From Baylisascaris procyonis (Eukaryota; Nematoda; Chromadorea; Rhabditida; Ascarididae): DNA of 64,000 bases. Of this stretch, positions 13,501 to 28,500 are shown piece by piece. Location of the stretch: positions 930,001 to 994,000 of the forward strand of contig JAZARR010000167.1 of NCBI GenBank assembly GCA_037389465.1. The letters are read 5' to 3'. A model generated the notes under the pieces. It was not told the DNA's origin, searched no databases, and worked only from the letters and a program-made list of their open reading frames with translations. How positions within the stretch are numbered: position 1 is the first letter of the stretch; every line of letters begins with the position of its first letter. The position numbers were made by a program, and so were the translations under genes.

Positions 13501-16500
13501 TTTGGTTTTTCTTTAGGGAATTTGCAAGTTTTCGCATTTTTGTTTAATTTGCATATTTAGGATGTTTAAAATTACGTACATTGTATTATAGTTGTTTAAA
13601 TTGCTGTATAAGTTTACTAGTTGTTGTCATTGAATGCCTTCTGCAACATGGCGATCGGCTGTTTTAGCTAGCTGATTGAACAAATACGATTGCGTTAATC
13701 TCGGTCTTAAGGGTTCTCAACAAAATTCTTGATATTTCGGATGTGAGTATTGGTGATGCTTGTTTTAAATTGCTAATTATTGTTATTATCATTGTTTTTG
13801 GATTTCGTTGAAGACCGTTTTCTGTTTCCGAGTTAAAACGTTGTGATTTTTTATTGGCTACCTTTGAATATTATTCTTATAGAATATGCTGCAGATTTAG
13901 TGGATAATTTTTGAATAATATTTTTAGTGGGATTTTGATATTGGTAATTGCCTCACTCAAAGCTTGACCATTAAAAAACTAATTTTTTAATGGTTTATGT
14001 CATCTTATAGGTTATATTCTTATCTGTTCCAAATATTTTTGCGTTTTTAAAAAATTTACCAATGCGCTATCATCTCTCCAGAATAGTAGTTCGTCGATTT
14101 TTACATTGCTTGGCGGGCCTTTAATAAAATCTTAAAGGCTGTTCGTAAACCTTCCTTTATATTCTCCCTTCCGTATTGCATCTTTTCCCATTATCCTCTT
14201 CTCTTCAGCAATTCCTCTCAAAGGCCATATAAGTAACTTTAATAAACGACTATAGTCGATGCAGTTCACATATCTACAGACCCGATCTATTCTCCCTTGT
14301 TTCACTGTTGTTGAGTTTGTTGTCTCACCCCCCCCCCCCCCCTCTCCTCCCCCTCTGTCTATCTTTGTTTCATGCTCTTGTGAAATTAAAGTAACCTCTT
14401 TTAGTTTTTCATTGTGGAATGTAGATTGTAGGAAGCAATCCAGCAGGGCACGTCTGTTATGTATTTGATGATGTTTGTTGATGTTGTCGTTGTCTGTCTG
14501 AAGTATGCACAGTGCTGGGAATTATGACGTTGCATCGATGCATCATTTCGTTCACTCTTTGATATCATGAAGCAAAACCACCACAAGTGAAATCGGCTAG
14601 TTCCTTAGATAGGCTTGAAGTGCAGAAATAAAACGTAATGAGTCATTTCTACTTGTTTTGCGGAAATAATGAGCCTGATTGTTGGGAAATTTCGGTAACT
14701 AATTGCCTCATTTTGCATTCTTACCACCTCCCCCCCCCCCCCTATCTCTTCGTTGTCTCTTAATTGCATACATTGTAGGTTTAATTTCGCGCGTAGTGTG
14801 CTTCCCACTTGTTGTATGTGCTCAGCAGATCTTATTCTGCATCGCACTTTTGCTCCTATCTTCATCCTCAATGCTTATGCTGTATATTTACCCATGAGTG
14901 ACATAAAGCACTGTGGGTGAATTTTTATCCTCACCTTTAGCTAACTGTAGTTTTTACGCGAAATCCTTAATTTTTGCACGAACCATCCAACCCCTCCAGC
15001 TTCCTCATTTCCTTTTACGGTGGGAAAGAACCATAGCACTCAGGTGGAGGATCTGAAGTTTATTAGTGCAAGTGAAGTCATAAACTCCTAGACTTACAAA
15101 TGTCCACTTTGACTATCATCCATCATATTTCATATTGTCCTTTCGACATGTTTTGCTTGTTCGTAGGTGATCACCCATGTTGCAATATTCTTTGAGTGCA
15201 TTTCTTGCAGGTATTTTGTGCATACTTCACTCGGGATTGTGTTCTTTTCTGGCGAATAGGACGTGATGTACGGCTTCACGGGTCAAAGCCAATACGGGTA
15301 AATGTTTATTAAGATGCTTGATTGAATGTTGGTGTTGATAGCAGTAAGCATATTTGGTAGGATATTGCACGAAGCTTTTCTTTGATGCTTTATTCATCTT
15401 CATTGGCAGTGTCTATATGCAAAATGCTCTTTATTTAAGAAGTTACAACTCAACATACGCAACCTCACCAGCGGCAGCTGTCTATAGTGCTGTTCAGTCG
15501 CAGCAAACACCACATACACCTACTTTAGGAGCTGTTGGAGCTACCAACCCGACCAGTGTCTATGCGAGGTAATTTCCAGTCTTTTAATATTTCGGCTGTT
15601 CAGGTAGACATATCCACTACCTTAAGAAAAAATATCACCTGATTGAGTATTGACGAAAAAACGGTCACAGTATTGAAGTTTGCTTGCAAAACTTTGTTTA
15701 TCGCTTCAGTGGTATGGGGGGCGGGGGATGGCTGCTTACTATTGGTCACGGGAACTCATCGGACGTATGCTTTCGATGAGGATTAATTGCTACTTTACTT
15801 CGTCGCAGTAGGGCGGTTACTTGCATTGACGATAACCACTCGCGGAGTACTGTGTGGGATATAGGTCATTAGTGTTTTCTGACCCAGGAGCGGTGTGCCG
15901 GTTATTAGAAATATATCATACAGAAAGCATTTTTTCTTCGCACATAAAACAAAGGGACAATTGATCTAATGTGGATCAGGGATTCTTTTAATACTACTCT
16001 ATCGGGAATGTGGTTGAATAGAGGGCGCGTTTGAAGTGAGTATAGTCGACAATAGTGACATAGTTCAATGAATGAATGAATTCCGTAAAAATGGAATATT
16101 AGAATATGGGAATACGTAAGGTGAACTTTGCAAGAGCTCATCTCTCTGATGCTATCTATTGTGAAATGCTTCATATAGTCATGATACCTTGCGCTAAGAT
16201 TTGCGCTATATTGTTAGCGTGGACATTATAGGAATGCAAAAGCATATGAGTACGCCTTCGATGCAAATGATTATCTTTCCGATGGTCACCCTGAAAGGAA
16301 CATCAACTGGGTTTTACTGTTTCTCAGTACTAGTAATTGATAAAAATTCTGTAAAATTCATTGGCTTCAACTTGTATGCATTCTAATTATCAATTAGGGA
16401 CCTTGCGGAATCACTTCAAGGGGCGGAACTTCCCCCTGTGGTGCAACATATGGCTTATACAGTTTGGGAGGGGGGGGGGGATGTCCCTCTTCACCTTGGA

Positions 16501-19500
16501 AGCGATCATATGGCGACAGTTTGAAGAAGAAATAGCACCTTCTACACGGAAAAGTTTAGCGCTCTTAATTAATATTTTTGAAGTGAAGTATTTGACGGCT
16601 GCTGTCTAAATGTTTGAGGTCACTACCTGATTAAGTCTAAAAATGCGGTTGAAAAATATATTTGTATGTCGAAAGCGATTCATTTAAAGGGTATTATGAT
16701 TTAGCTAATTCGAATTGCTAAATTGCTGAGTCAAGATAGCTTTCAGTTTCTCAAATGCGGCAGCTGCAGCAGCACCTTCAGCGTCACCATATGCAGCTGC
16801 AGCAGCTTATGCAGCCACACCTAGTGCGGCTGCCGCCTATGCACAATATGGACAGACGGCTGCTGCTGTCGCAGCTGTACAGCAACAGCAACAGGTTATT
16901 CTTCATTTCTTTCAAGTTACTTTCCTTTTTTGCAACACTTTCGCAGCATTGTAAGCTTCCCCTTTTTTATAAAATAAAAATGTATATTCGAATCAGCACA
17001 TTAGATGTTTGATTAATGATAAGTAAAACTTCTTCAGGCAATATAAATTTTCCCTATTCTTTTTTTCTAAAAAAGTTGAATTTTCTATAGGCGATTAATT
17101 TTGAACTAGTGGTGGATGTTTTAGTTACAAGCGGCAACTGGTGTGGTAAGTGCGTCGGCAGCTGGCTATGGAGCGCATACTGCGGCTACACGCCTCACTG
17201 ATTCGTACAGCACTGTAGGTACAGTACCGTCAACTGGTGGTACATATACATCGCTTGCCGGTAAGTCAATTCCTACGTATCTTTTTTTTGGGTGCAAATA
17301 TAATGAGCAGGTTTTCTCCTGCTTTTTATTTACTTTGGTGGCAATGCTGATTGCAAGGAGAATTACCCCAGCTGATCAGCCTTAGAGGCAGTAAGACATT
17401 GTTTTTTGCGCATTGGGAAATGAAGCAATGTATAGCCTTGTGTCAGAGCAAAGATCAGCATATTTTGGGAATGAAGTGAGGTTCTGAGCTTGGCTAGAGG
17501 ATGAAGATGCAAAATCGGCACTTCTTGTATGAGCCGTCTCATAAGGGGTTATATTAAGTTCGTAGTATGATATTATCCGTGTAGGCGAGTGACAATGTTG
17601 TCTTTTTTTTGCGTTGTCTTGATTATTGAAATCTTCAGATAATTATTGCTTTGGTACTGCGTAACCTTAATGATCTTTTAACTTTTCACTTTTCAGGTCG
17701 TTTTGCGTTTGAGTTTGCTTTAAAATTCGCTGTTTAAAGACCTGTTAGGCAATATATGCATAGGTGAACATCTCATTTCATAGTATTGGACATTTAGTAA
17801 TGCATTTCAATTTTAGTCGTTTATTTTATATGCTGATGATCTTCTAAAAGTAGTATAGAGATCCGTGTAGTGAGAACTGTTTTTGAAATGAAGAGAAAAG
17901 AGCGTTTTTTATGGATATGCTTGGATGCTGTTTGTACTAGTTGGTATGATTAATTGAGTCGTTATTTTATAGTATGCTAATCGAATTGCACTCAGCCCAT
18001 GTGAATTATGAGTGAATAAGCATTTGGCTTTGAGTTTATTTAAGCCAATCCTTTAGTGTTGAGAATTAAAAGCAATTCACTTCCTCTTCAGTTTCGTCAA
18101 GCACTGATGGTAATTGGAGTTTAGAATCGGCTGCGGGAGCAGTGAGCCGGAGTTTTATGTTGGCTGCAGGAGTAGTGAGCAGCAGTCCGTCAGTTATCGT
18201 CGATAACCGAGTAAGGTTTATAGGTGGTGGTAGTATTGATGGAGTAGAGTAATCCAGTTAATATGTAGTGTATTCAGATTACACAAATACTCTACGGACT
18301 GCAGCGGCGGCGGCAGCGGTGGCGAATCCAACAAGCAACAGTTCATTTGTGGGCGTTACTCGTATCGGAACGACATCGTCAAATCCGCTCACCAATACTG
18401 CCTCGTCGGTCAGTGGAACGAGCACTGCTGGTAAGTATATCGTATTTATGAATCCTGTTGCATATTCTAAAAGTAGATAAGTCGCCATGCTGTGATAAGG
18501 TAGTGGCTTACTTTGATTGAACACATCACGGGTGGGTGGTTTAAAATCTAAACGGAGAATAGGATGCATTTGCAGTGCGCTTCTTCACTTATTTACTTAT
18601 CTTGTAGTAAGTTGTGTTCATCACAAACGCATGTTTTCACTCTTTGACTGCCGGTGGTCGTTTGGTTTATGAGAGTTGCTTCTTAGTTGAGTACTTGTAT
18701 TTTTTCAGATCTGGTAAATTCCGAAGTACTAGGGAGGAGGGAGGTGGATGAAAGGCTGCACTCTGATATTGAATGATCGAGCAGATCTATGTAGTTGTTG
18801 CGGTTTTAGAAGGCATTCGATTGGATCTTTAACTGATTTTTTGATGGCTCAATGACTCCGTTTTTCAGAGCAAGCTCTGACTTTAGAAGAATCTAAAAAT
18901 AGGCGGTATGGTTGGGGGCACTCAAGAAACAGTGATGTAGGTTTATTTAAATTCCTGTTAAAGCGTCGACGTACACTGGTTATGATGCGGCTGTATATGC
19001 AGCTGCCAGCAGCTACCTACAGTCGAAGGTGGCCGGTACGACCAATGTTTGGATGGGAACTACGAAGAAAGCAAGCGCTGCGGCAGGGTTCGGTTCAACA
19101 AATGCCTCATATGCAACAACTCCATCAACCAATGTAACGGTAGCAGGAGTGAGTCGTGGTCAGCCAGGTACTAGAGGTAACGTTTGTGGGTGTTTGGCTG
19201 GTGTTTATTGGGCTTTTATTGTTTACATTCTAGGCGAGGAGTATATAGCGCGTGTTATCCATTCCAAAATGTGTTGCGGTTGAGGGGGAGAGAGGGAGGG
19301 GGGGGGGGGGAGGGCTTGGTTCAAAATGTACCTTCTCAAGGCGTGAAGCATAAGTTGTGTAAATGCACTATCGAAAACTTCGGAGAAATTTGGGCCCAGT
19401 TGTTCGTTACGAATGATTGATGCAGCCATCAAAGCTTTGCTTAAGAAGGGATGGAATGAAAAGAGCATGCGTGAATTATTATAATGGTAAGTCGTAAATG

Positions 19501-22500
19501 CATAAAGGAAAGGTAGAGCAGTAAGTCGGGAACTTCGCTCATAATAGAGATTTTGTTCTTTTGAAAAATAAGCGTGCCGAAAAAAAAGCAACGGTGGCTC
19601 ATCATCAACGCGTCATCAAAAGGGCTTCTTCTTGGCATTTTTCTTGACAATCTTGTCGCTTAATAGACAACTCGATGATTGAGAAGGTTTTCAACGCTAT
19701 TATCTTTACGTTGACTTCGAATGTCTGAGCGCCTGCAGTATTGAAAATTTTTTAGGGAGGAGGACTTTTCTCATGGGGTTTCCTCTTCTCATTATCATAA
19801 CAAAAAGATCTCCCTGTTTACACTTTTGATATTATTTGATGAGGGACGTTCAGAATTCTTCATCCCAATAAAATTGAAGAAAGCTAACTCTTCTTTCTAC
19901 GCGCTAACGAACTTGCAATTAAGGAGAGAAGCAATTGTCAGTAGAATAATGCCCATCGCCACTTCCTTCCACATTCCTTCGAAGTAAATCGTCCACTCGT
20001 TGTTGCGTGCCGTGCATGCACTCTGCTTTCAGAATTGCACTTGCAAGGTTGCGTAACTGCAGGTTGATTTGAGGGTCAAGTAGGAACACTGCATCAAGCA
20101 GGACGATGCGTATTCACAGGGATGCGAACTCTTTGAAGTCGATAATTTTTTGCTTGGGTATTTCTTAACATCGACTTTAGTAAAAACCTGATTGCAGAGG
20201 TATGTAGTTCTGTTTCTGCCCTTCCTTCATTTCCTCCCTCGCTATGTGTTTTCCGTTTGTTTGTTTGTCTTAGCAGGAAGTGCTAAGTATGCATTTTAGG
20301 TCGCGGTACACTCCCAAACAAGCGTTATGGTGGTCAGTCTCGTCCGGTTGGCGATATCCAACAGTTCTACTGTGAGGTGTGCAAAATCAGTTGCGCTGGG
20401 TCTCAGGTTGGTCGCTTTCTGCTTTTTCTTATCAGTGAACCTTGATCTGTTGGGAATTGATCTAGTGAAACTTGATCTACTATTAGGAATACTCACTGGT
20501 AAGTTGTTTGATTAACCTAAAATCCTGAAAAACGCTTTTTCTATTATTACAAAGTTTTGTATAGGAAGGATTTTGTTGCATTAAATGATTTTAAAATGTT
20601 TTTTGGTCCCTAATAGCAAGACTTATCGTTGATGGTAATCAAAATTCATTATATACGTATGTAGTGACCTACTGTCAGAAATATAGTGGATTGTTTTGCC
20701 ACTGGTGGATGTATACTTTGGAGAATGATGTAGTGGAAGTGTGAAGATGTGCGCCATGAGATTCGTCTTTGCATATATGTTGCTTTATTGTTGATATTAT
20801 TTTCATATCTTTTGGAGGTGAGTTATATGCACTCATCTTTGCCGTTGTTAAATATGTCGATCCATAGGGGATGTCTGTGGATTTTTACTTAGGTGCTTTT
20901 TTACACATAGAGGTAGATTTACCATAATTTTTCCTTCTTTGTTGTTTATCTTTAATATGCGTTTGAGAGTGGTGAAGAAAAATGTCATCGAGTGTTTATA
21001 ATAAACGAAGTTTTCGTTTTCAGACATACAAGGAGCATGTTGAAGGACAAAAGCATAAGAAAAAAGAGGCACTGCAGAAAGGAGAAGGACAGACATTATC
21101 AAAATCGAGGGTCTCGTTCCGTTGTGAGACGTGTAACGTGACATGTACGGGTAAGGACACCTACGAGTCACACATTCGAGGCAGTAAGCACCAAAAGGTT
21201 GGCTCATATTTTTCTCAGTCTCGTATGCAGAGCGTGAAATGCTGTAATCTGTTGGACAGGTGGCCATGGTTTTGAAAGGTTCGAAAACTGTAATCCCACT
21301 TTGAAGAAAGTGCCATTCTTTTTTCATTCTTTACGCGTATTTTGTTCGCTTTGTCAGTCTTTTTCTATCGATTTCTCTGCAGCGTCCATATCACTGTCAG
21401 TGAATTTTTTACGGATAGCTAGGGTCACTTGCTTGTTGCTTCATGCAAATGTTTTCTATGGCATCGTGGTGTTTAAAGCTGTTGGGATGATGCTGCGATT
21501 GTACATTAGGCATTTTAGCATCCATTTAATGTTTTAATTGTGCAAGGCTTTGGCAAGCTATATCGGGCTCAGAAATATCTATAGAGTTGTCCGAACAAGG
21601 CACTGCATATCTAATTAGATATAATTTTGCCCTCGTGGGGAAGTTATGCAAGAAAGTCATATGATCGCCATTGTTAGATTTCAGTTGCTTCGGTTGCTAA
21701 GAACATTGGATGTGTTTGGATAAGTGTATTCACATATGTACTAATGATGCTCTAGAAACTGGTATCGGGAGTGATTCGGCCTAGGAACTGCATATATGAC
21801 AGTCGCACACTCTAATGCTGAGCATGCGAGCTTGGCAGAAGGTAGTGCAATACTAGGTTGCTTAAGGTCGGAGAGGCGGTGATTGGTATATGTGGTTCAT
21901 GATACGGACCCATAAAGTGCGGATCGTAGGTTGTGATAGGCAGAAGGTCTGTGGTAGGCGAAGGACCGACTGTTTCTAAGTAATGGGAAAAAAATCAGAG
22001 CAAAATCTCAAAGTTTTGTGCCTCATAGCACCAAAAAGTGGATATCAGAAACGTTGAAGAAGAGATGTGCGGGTTTAGTTTTGGGGATATTTTAATATGC
22101 AAGGATCGGCAAGAAATTCATACATCAAATTACGGGGAAGGGGGGGGACGGCCTCTCTCTGTTACTCACTTTCGCTCTCCACCCCTCCTTCGCATCGAAA
22201 TTGCTCTTCCACTACCACTTGTTCTTTCCCATCTGTTAACACAGACATTAGCGTTACCAAGGTATATCACATGCAGATGATGCTATTTACTTTCTCGTTG
22301 TTTTACTCCATAATCCATGCGTTAAAGTGAACAGAAGGTCTTTAAGTGTTCTTAGTGCTAATGTATTAATTTTAAGACGGCTAACCTAATGAAAAAGCTG
22401 GGCAAGCCAGTACCGGAAACGCCAACTGTGTTAGCACCTGGAGAGAAGTCCAATTCATCCGCACCGACAACTAACGGTGCTCCAATCTCAACGGTCGGGG

Positions 22501-25500
22501 GGCCTGCTGTGCCGACTAAACGGGTAAGTGTTTTTCCCGTAGTTGCGTGATTTAATTACCAATTTTTATCACTAAAAGGGTAGGAGGAATCTTTGGATGG
22601 TTCGATTTACTTGGCCTTTATTAGACATTCGCATGGTTTATGTGTGTGATGATAGTGGTTCCGCCTGAATCGTTGCGTTTTTTTTCATGATTCTAAGATT
22701 TTTTGAACAATTCTTTCATTATGCATTCTGTGGTTGTAATTTATCATTTACGAAAAACACTGAATTTTTTGGATGTTCGTCCGAATTTTTTTATCATGAG
22801 AAGTATTTATCCACTTCAAAGTTTTAAGATGTATAGATGTGTGAAAGTTTGATTTTGTTTTCTTTCATGGTGGCCGTAGAAAATTTCAGGTTGTTGGAAT
22901 TCCGACAGTCAACTTTGTTGGTGGACAAAAACTGCAGACATCAGATACGTCGGCCAAATCCACGGGTGCAGCTGATGCGGCACTTGAAGCAGCTGGACAG
23001 AAGAATGCTGCCGTCGAAGTTGGTTTTAGCACTTCGTGAAGTGCTGAGAACAATAGTGGGGTTCTTGTTAAATACACCCGCAGAGAGAGATATGAAAAAC
23101 CAAATGGCGAATAAATGAGAAGGGTTGGGAGAGATTGGAGAAATGAGAGGAGGTATAAATATATGTTTATGATTCCTCTGTAGCTATTATGTTAACATCA
23201 CCATCCTTTGAAGATAGGCACTAAAAGGTTCCCGTAGGGGAGGGAAATATGAAAGAGTGAATAAGGTATGGATTAGGAAGGAATAGCAAAAAGCAAAACT
23301 AACCCAAACATGTTTCCATAATGTAGTTACTTACATATGACTGTAAGTGAATTTGACGATATGCGAAAATTCTTGCAATGATGTTTTTGAGCAAAAATTG
23401 TAAGGGGTAATGCTTTTTTACTTCTTGAAGGGAATATTGCATAAGTAATATTTTGTCATAGATTGAAGTGGATATTGTCCTGCAATTAATGTCTCGAATT
23501 GAAGGCCGCGCGAATGACCATTGGTCACCATTATCACCACAATTTGGCACTAAATTTTGTTCGCTCTTTTCTCACGTTATTTCTTTGACCGGTTGTATAT
23601 ATGATGTAATCCACAAATGAAAGCATCACCCACTCGATTGATCCGTGAAGCTTCGTCACTTTTGAACTTTTTGATTCTGTATGGAGAGATTCCATCTTTT
23701 TTCAACTCATCTGAGCTGCCCGATATTTTAGGCTGCTCTAGCGGCAGAGAAAGACGTGCAGCCGGTTGGTGAAGATTATGTGGAGGAAGAAAGAAACGCA
23801 TCGGGCAAACTGGTGCAATATAACTGCAAATTGTGCGACTGTAAATTCAGTGACCCGAACGCGAAGAATATCCACATCAAAGGACGTAAGCATCGTCTGC
23901 AATACAAGGTTGAACGTTTTTCACTTGCAACATTGTTGAAGAGGTATTTCTAATAGGTGAAACCGGATAGACAATCATGATCGCCATATCGGAACCTTTT
24001 TTCCTTCTTTATCCTCTCTTCTTATCCTTTCAGTTCATTTATTCCTACCTACATCTTTCGCGATGTTTGAAATTTTATTTCCACTTGCTAGATTGTTGAC
24101 ATGAGCACTGGTAAATGTTTCTTTTCTTGTGGCAATATAAGAGAGGTTAACGTCAAGATGAGGAGCAAATAGTTGCGCTTGATCGAAAACATTTAAATTC
24201 GGTTGAAAAACCTTGAGTCGACGAGGAGTACGTCAAAGTATAGAGAGAGGGGCGTTGCCGATGTTGTTTTTACGATTGCAGTTGAAAGTGAACCCGGATT
24301 TGGTGGTTGACGTGAAGCCGAATCAGATGCCACGTGAGATGCGCAATGAACTTGCTCGTAAGATGCGTGCCCATGCTGGACCACCAATGATGATGTAAGT
24401 TGTATATTAACGTGCTACATGTGTCTAACATAACCAGCATGAAACCAAGAGATGGAGGTTGGTTCAATGTGACAACGATGCTTCTTATCGGTTTCAACCA
24501 AAGTGAGGGGCTGCATTCATCGCTCTGCAGCGATTCGATCTTTCGATTTCGGTAATTGTCAAGTCGCATAGTTTAGCTGGTTCATATATTCTGCTTCTGT
24601 GAATTCCAATGTTTCTTAAAGAAAAGTAAGTACGAAGAATTTAAATCGTCGAATGTACTGTGAAATGAAATGAGGATAATGCTGACGTTTAGGCCACGTC
24701 CATACGGTCCTCCACAGCCGTTGATGGTGTTCCCACACGCTCCAGCTCGTCCGTGGTTTGGTATGATGGATCCTGGCAGGAGGGCAGAGACATCTGAAGA
24801 CCGACACGTTATGGCCAAGCATAAGCAGGCTAGCTATCCCTTTCCTTTCCAGGCAGTGCCATTGGATTTGGTTGCGTTTATTCGTTTTAAATGCTTGTTG
24901 ATTCGAAGGAATTTCCCTTTTTTCGATTTGAAGGTTAAGGAATACAAATTTTGCATTAACAATTTCAACCCGAAAGTCTTTGTAAAAAGAATTCTAACGA
25001 ATCTCATTATTCATTATGAGGCAATATTTTGATGTCTTATTTGTATAAGTTGGAAATTATTCATTTATAAGCGATTGTTTAATTTAAGATTTATCCGGAT
25101 GAAACACAGCTCGCCGCTGTCGAGAAGTTAGTGGCGATGATTGAGAAGGCGCTCAAAGGAGTTTCGGATGATTTTGCGGCGAAGTATATTTTGATTTCTA
25201 TCTTCCTAACTTTTTAGCACAAATTATTTTATTTATTTTGCTTTCACTTCACCTATTTTGCATTTTCATAGCGAGATTAATTAAAGCATTCACTGGAGTA
25301 ACCTACTACATAAAGTGAGCGCTTTGAACCGAAGTTATTATGATGAATTTCTTAGTTTTTGCTAGACTTGAGCAGAAAGTTCTTGGGTTTGAAACCCTTT
25401 GATTTTTGGTACTTTTGTACTTGTACCTTCATTTATCTGTATTCAAAGCATTGTACATCTGCTTCATTTGTCCTGTGGTTTTGTTGCATCCTGTGATTTT

Positions 25501-28500
25501 CGCCATGGTCCATGTGCTTTTAAAGTCGCGCTTTTCCTCGCCTTCGTAATAAACGATCAGTGTATAGATGATCCAACAATTATTTTCATTAGTCTTCATG
25601 GCAGGTCTCACGTTTTAGTTAAAGTTCTAATATTTATTGCATAACTAAATCTTACGGGTAAGTAAGTTCAGGTAACTCGCGGGTAACTTAGGATAGCTTT
25701 CGGGTTGCTATTAATGGGCGCTTTCAAGCGATCATATGGTGAAACATTACTTAGTAATCATCCTTGGTTCCCCAACAGTTGGAATTTTTTTAGAGATATG
25801 AAAGTGGAAGCGACGACACCCGCGGCATTGGATGTGAAAAGTGAGGCAAAGGAAACTACCCCGGCGAGTAATCAAGCGACTGGTGGTGCACCCCAACGTG
25901 ATCGTCTTTTGAAAGGGGTGATGAGAGTGGGATTGCTTGCCAAAGGACTTCTCATTAAGACTGATAAAGAGGTAATTTGATGTGATTCTCTTGCTTGATT
26001 CATATTCTTTTTACGAAGTTGATTTAATGCTCGTGAACAATATCATCGTTTCTAATCTTAATTCGGCGTGAACGGTGACTAGGATTCCAATAAGAACCTC
26101 GTCAAAGTCAGGTATATGGCCAGGTAACGTCATGTCACTAGAAGGAAGGTCACTCAGTAATGTTTTAATAGGGTGATATTTTCTTTGGTGGATAAAGGCG
26201 GGTCGTTTTCGTTATAGAAAAGGGGAAGAGAACCTTATAGTCTGTTAGGAGGAAAGTTTCCTCGCGAATACTGTTCGAAGGAGCTCTATTTTAGAAGTGT
26301 TGCAAGATGGCCATCTAAAAGCGTTTTGTTAATGGTATGAATCAAATACCACAGATTAGTAGCACTGAGTCCGAAAAACGGTATGACTGATGTTGGTTTG
26401 ATCGCAGTATCATCATTAGATTGCCTCAGCTTGAGTAGAGAGGGAGCATGACGGAAGGCGCTTATTAGGAAAATGGCGTACGATTTGAGTCAGCATATAT
26501 TCTCTCTGCACTCTTTCTTAGAAGATACACTAATAACATTGGTCGTATGTTTTCAGTTATTTAGAGATAATTGTATCTAGTTATAGTTTCTAATGTGGCG
26601 TAGTAGCGTTGTATTAAATGATTGCTGAACGAACTTCCGAGGCGTGATTATAGTCATGTTTTTTTAAAGTTTTTTTTACTCTTACATGTTTTTGTTGCAT
26701 TTGCATAGGATTGCAGATTTTGAATTGGTTTAAACCTGATTGCATCGTTTAGCGTGTTAGAACAATTTGCGCGATATTGCTGTTTAGATTGCATCCGGCG
26801 GGGGGGGGGGGAGACTGTGCGAGGAAGGAAGAAGCTAATGGGACAGAGAGCTGACGATCCATCACACTGCTGCAAATATTTTTTCGTATAGGGACGTTGA
26901 TTACAAACGTCATTCACGTTCATCTTTACTCTGTTTTGCTGCAGTCTCATGAGCATCTCGTTGCTTCGACCGTACGAAAAATAAGCTATGAAAAGTTGGT
27001 TGCTGCTGTTATATGCGAATGTGCAAACTTTTGATTTCGAAACATGTTAAGGTTCAACTGGTAGTGCTGTGCTCACAGCCACCAACTCGCACTCTCCTCT
27101 CGCAGGTCGCCAAACTTCTTCCCGATCATCTTGAGGTTTGAGGTTTTATTCTTGGTTCTATTATCTCGGTTTATTCGTTTGGTCAAATTTGTTGCAACTT
27201 TTGTGATGAAGTTGACAAGATCAGAGGGCATATTTCTGAATAATTGCACTAAAGTAGGCATTTAGTTGTCACCGAAAATAGTGGACAGCAGCAAAATTTG
27301 GAAAGCTGTTGGAGATGTCGTTGAGGCAGGGTATTGATGAATGATTTGAAACAGGCACGTTATGTGTAATCCTTCCTTGCATATTATACCTTGATATAGT
27401 ATGCATTGATTAGGACCCCTTCTACAGAGCATTGGCCACAAGCTTAGTTTATGCGGCGAGAAGGCATTTTAGGACGAAAAGGAAATTGCAGTCGTCGCTT
27501 ACGAAAAAATTTAGAGATAAAACTATGGGTGTAGAATGCACTCGGATTTGGGTTGATGTTATCAATTCCGAGAATATTCAGGGTATTTTTTGTAGAAAGG
27601 CGAAAACGATATCGTTACGGTGCTGGAGAAGGCGGATGAGAGTGCTCTGCTTGTAAAGCAATCCGACAACGACATGATTTGCCGTATTGTGCTGTCGGCA
27701 GTTACTCTTCGCGAAGAAGCCATTGCTGGTTACCACTATAGTATTTCTGTTTTTAATTTGGCTGCTTAATTGGAGCCTGAAATTCTTGCACAAGAAATTA
27801 AGCCTGATATAAATTAGATTGACGAGTAGAATATTCCTCATTCACTAATGGACCTCAAACCAATCTTGCAAATTGATTTGAATTGAATGGGAATGCGTTT
27901 GTTAGGCTTTTTTTTCAGTCATCGAATTACACATTATTTTCCTCTTAACTCTACTCTCTTTGAAATTTTCTCAGTAAACGAGGTATGTTCTAGCCCAAAG
28001 ATAGGTATTTCGTCTTTTGTTCGTGACATTTGAATGAAAGACAAAGCTTTTAATAACGAGTGGGAGAGGGAACCGCTTATGACTTCTCTGTGATTTTTTT
28101 TTTAATGAGGGAAGTTGGTGGAGCAGATGCTGTGAATAAGAACAATTCGCATGTCTGCTTTTGATGCAAGTGAGGCGTTGAAATGTTGAGATATATTCTA
28201 GACTTGTCTGGATGCGGGATTTATGAAATACTACAAAAAGGAGACGGATACCAAAAGACGGCAGTTTTATTGAATGTTGAAATGAAATAGTCATTATTAT
28301 TTGGTATTATTATAATATGTTATTATCTTATTTTGCTAGTGAACATTCATTCGGTATCCGATGCTCTATATTCGTTGTTGCAGAGAATGGAGCTAAGCAG
28401 GCCGGGGATAAACCACCGGCTGTTAAGGATCCATTGCCGAGGGGCCCATGTCTTGATGCTCTTGCTGAACTTAGACATGCCAAATGGTTCCAGGTTGGTT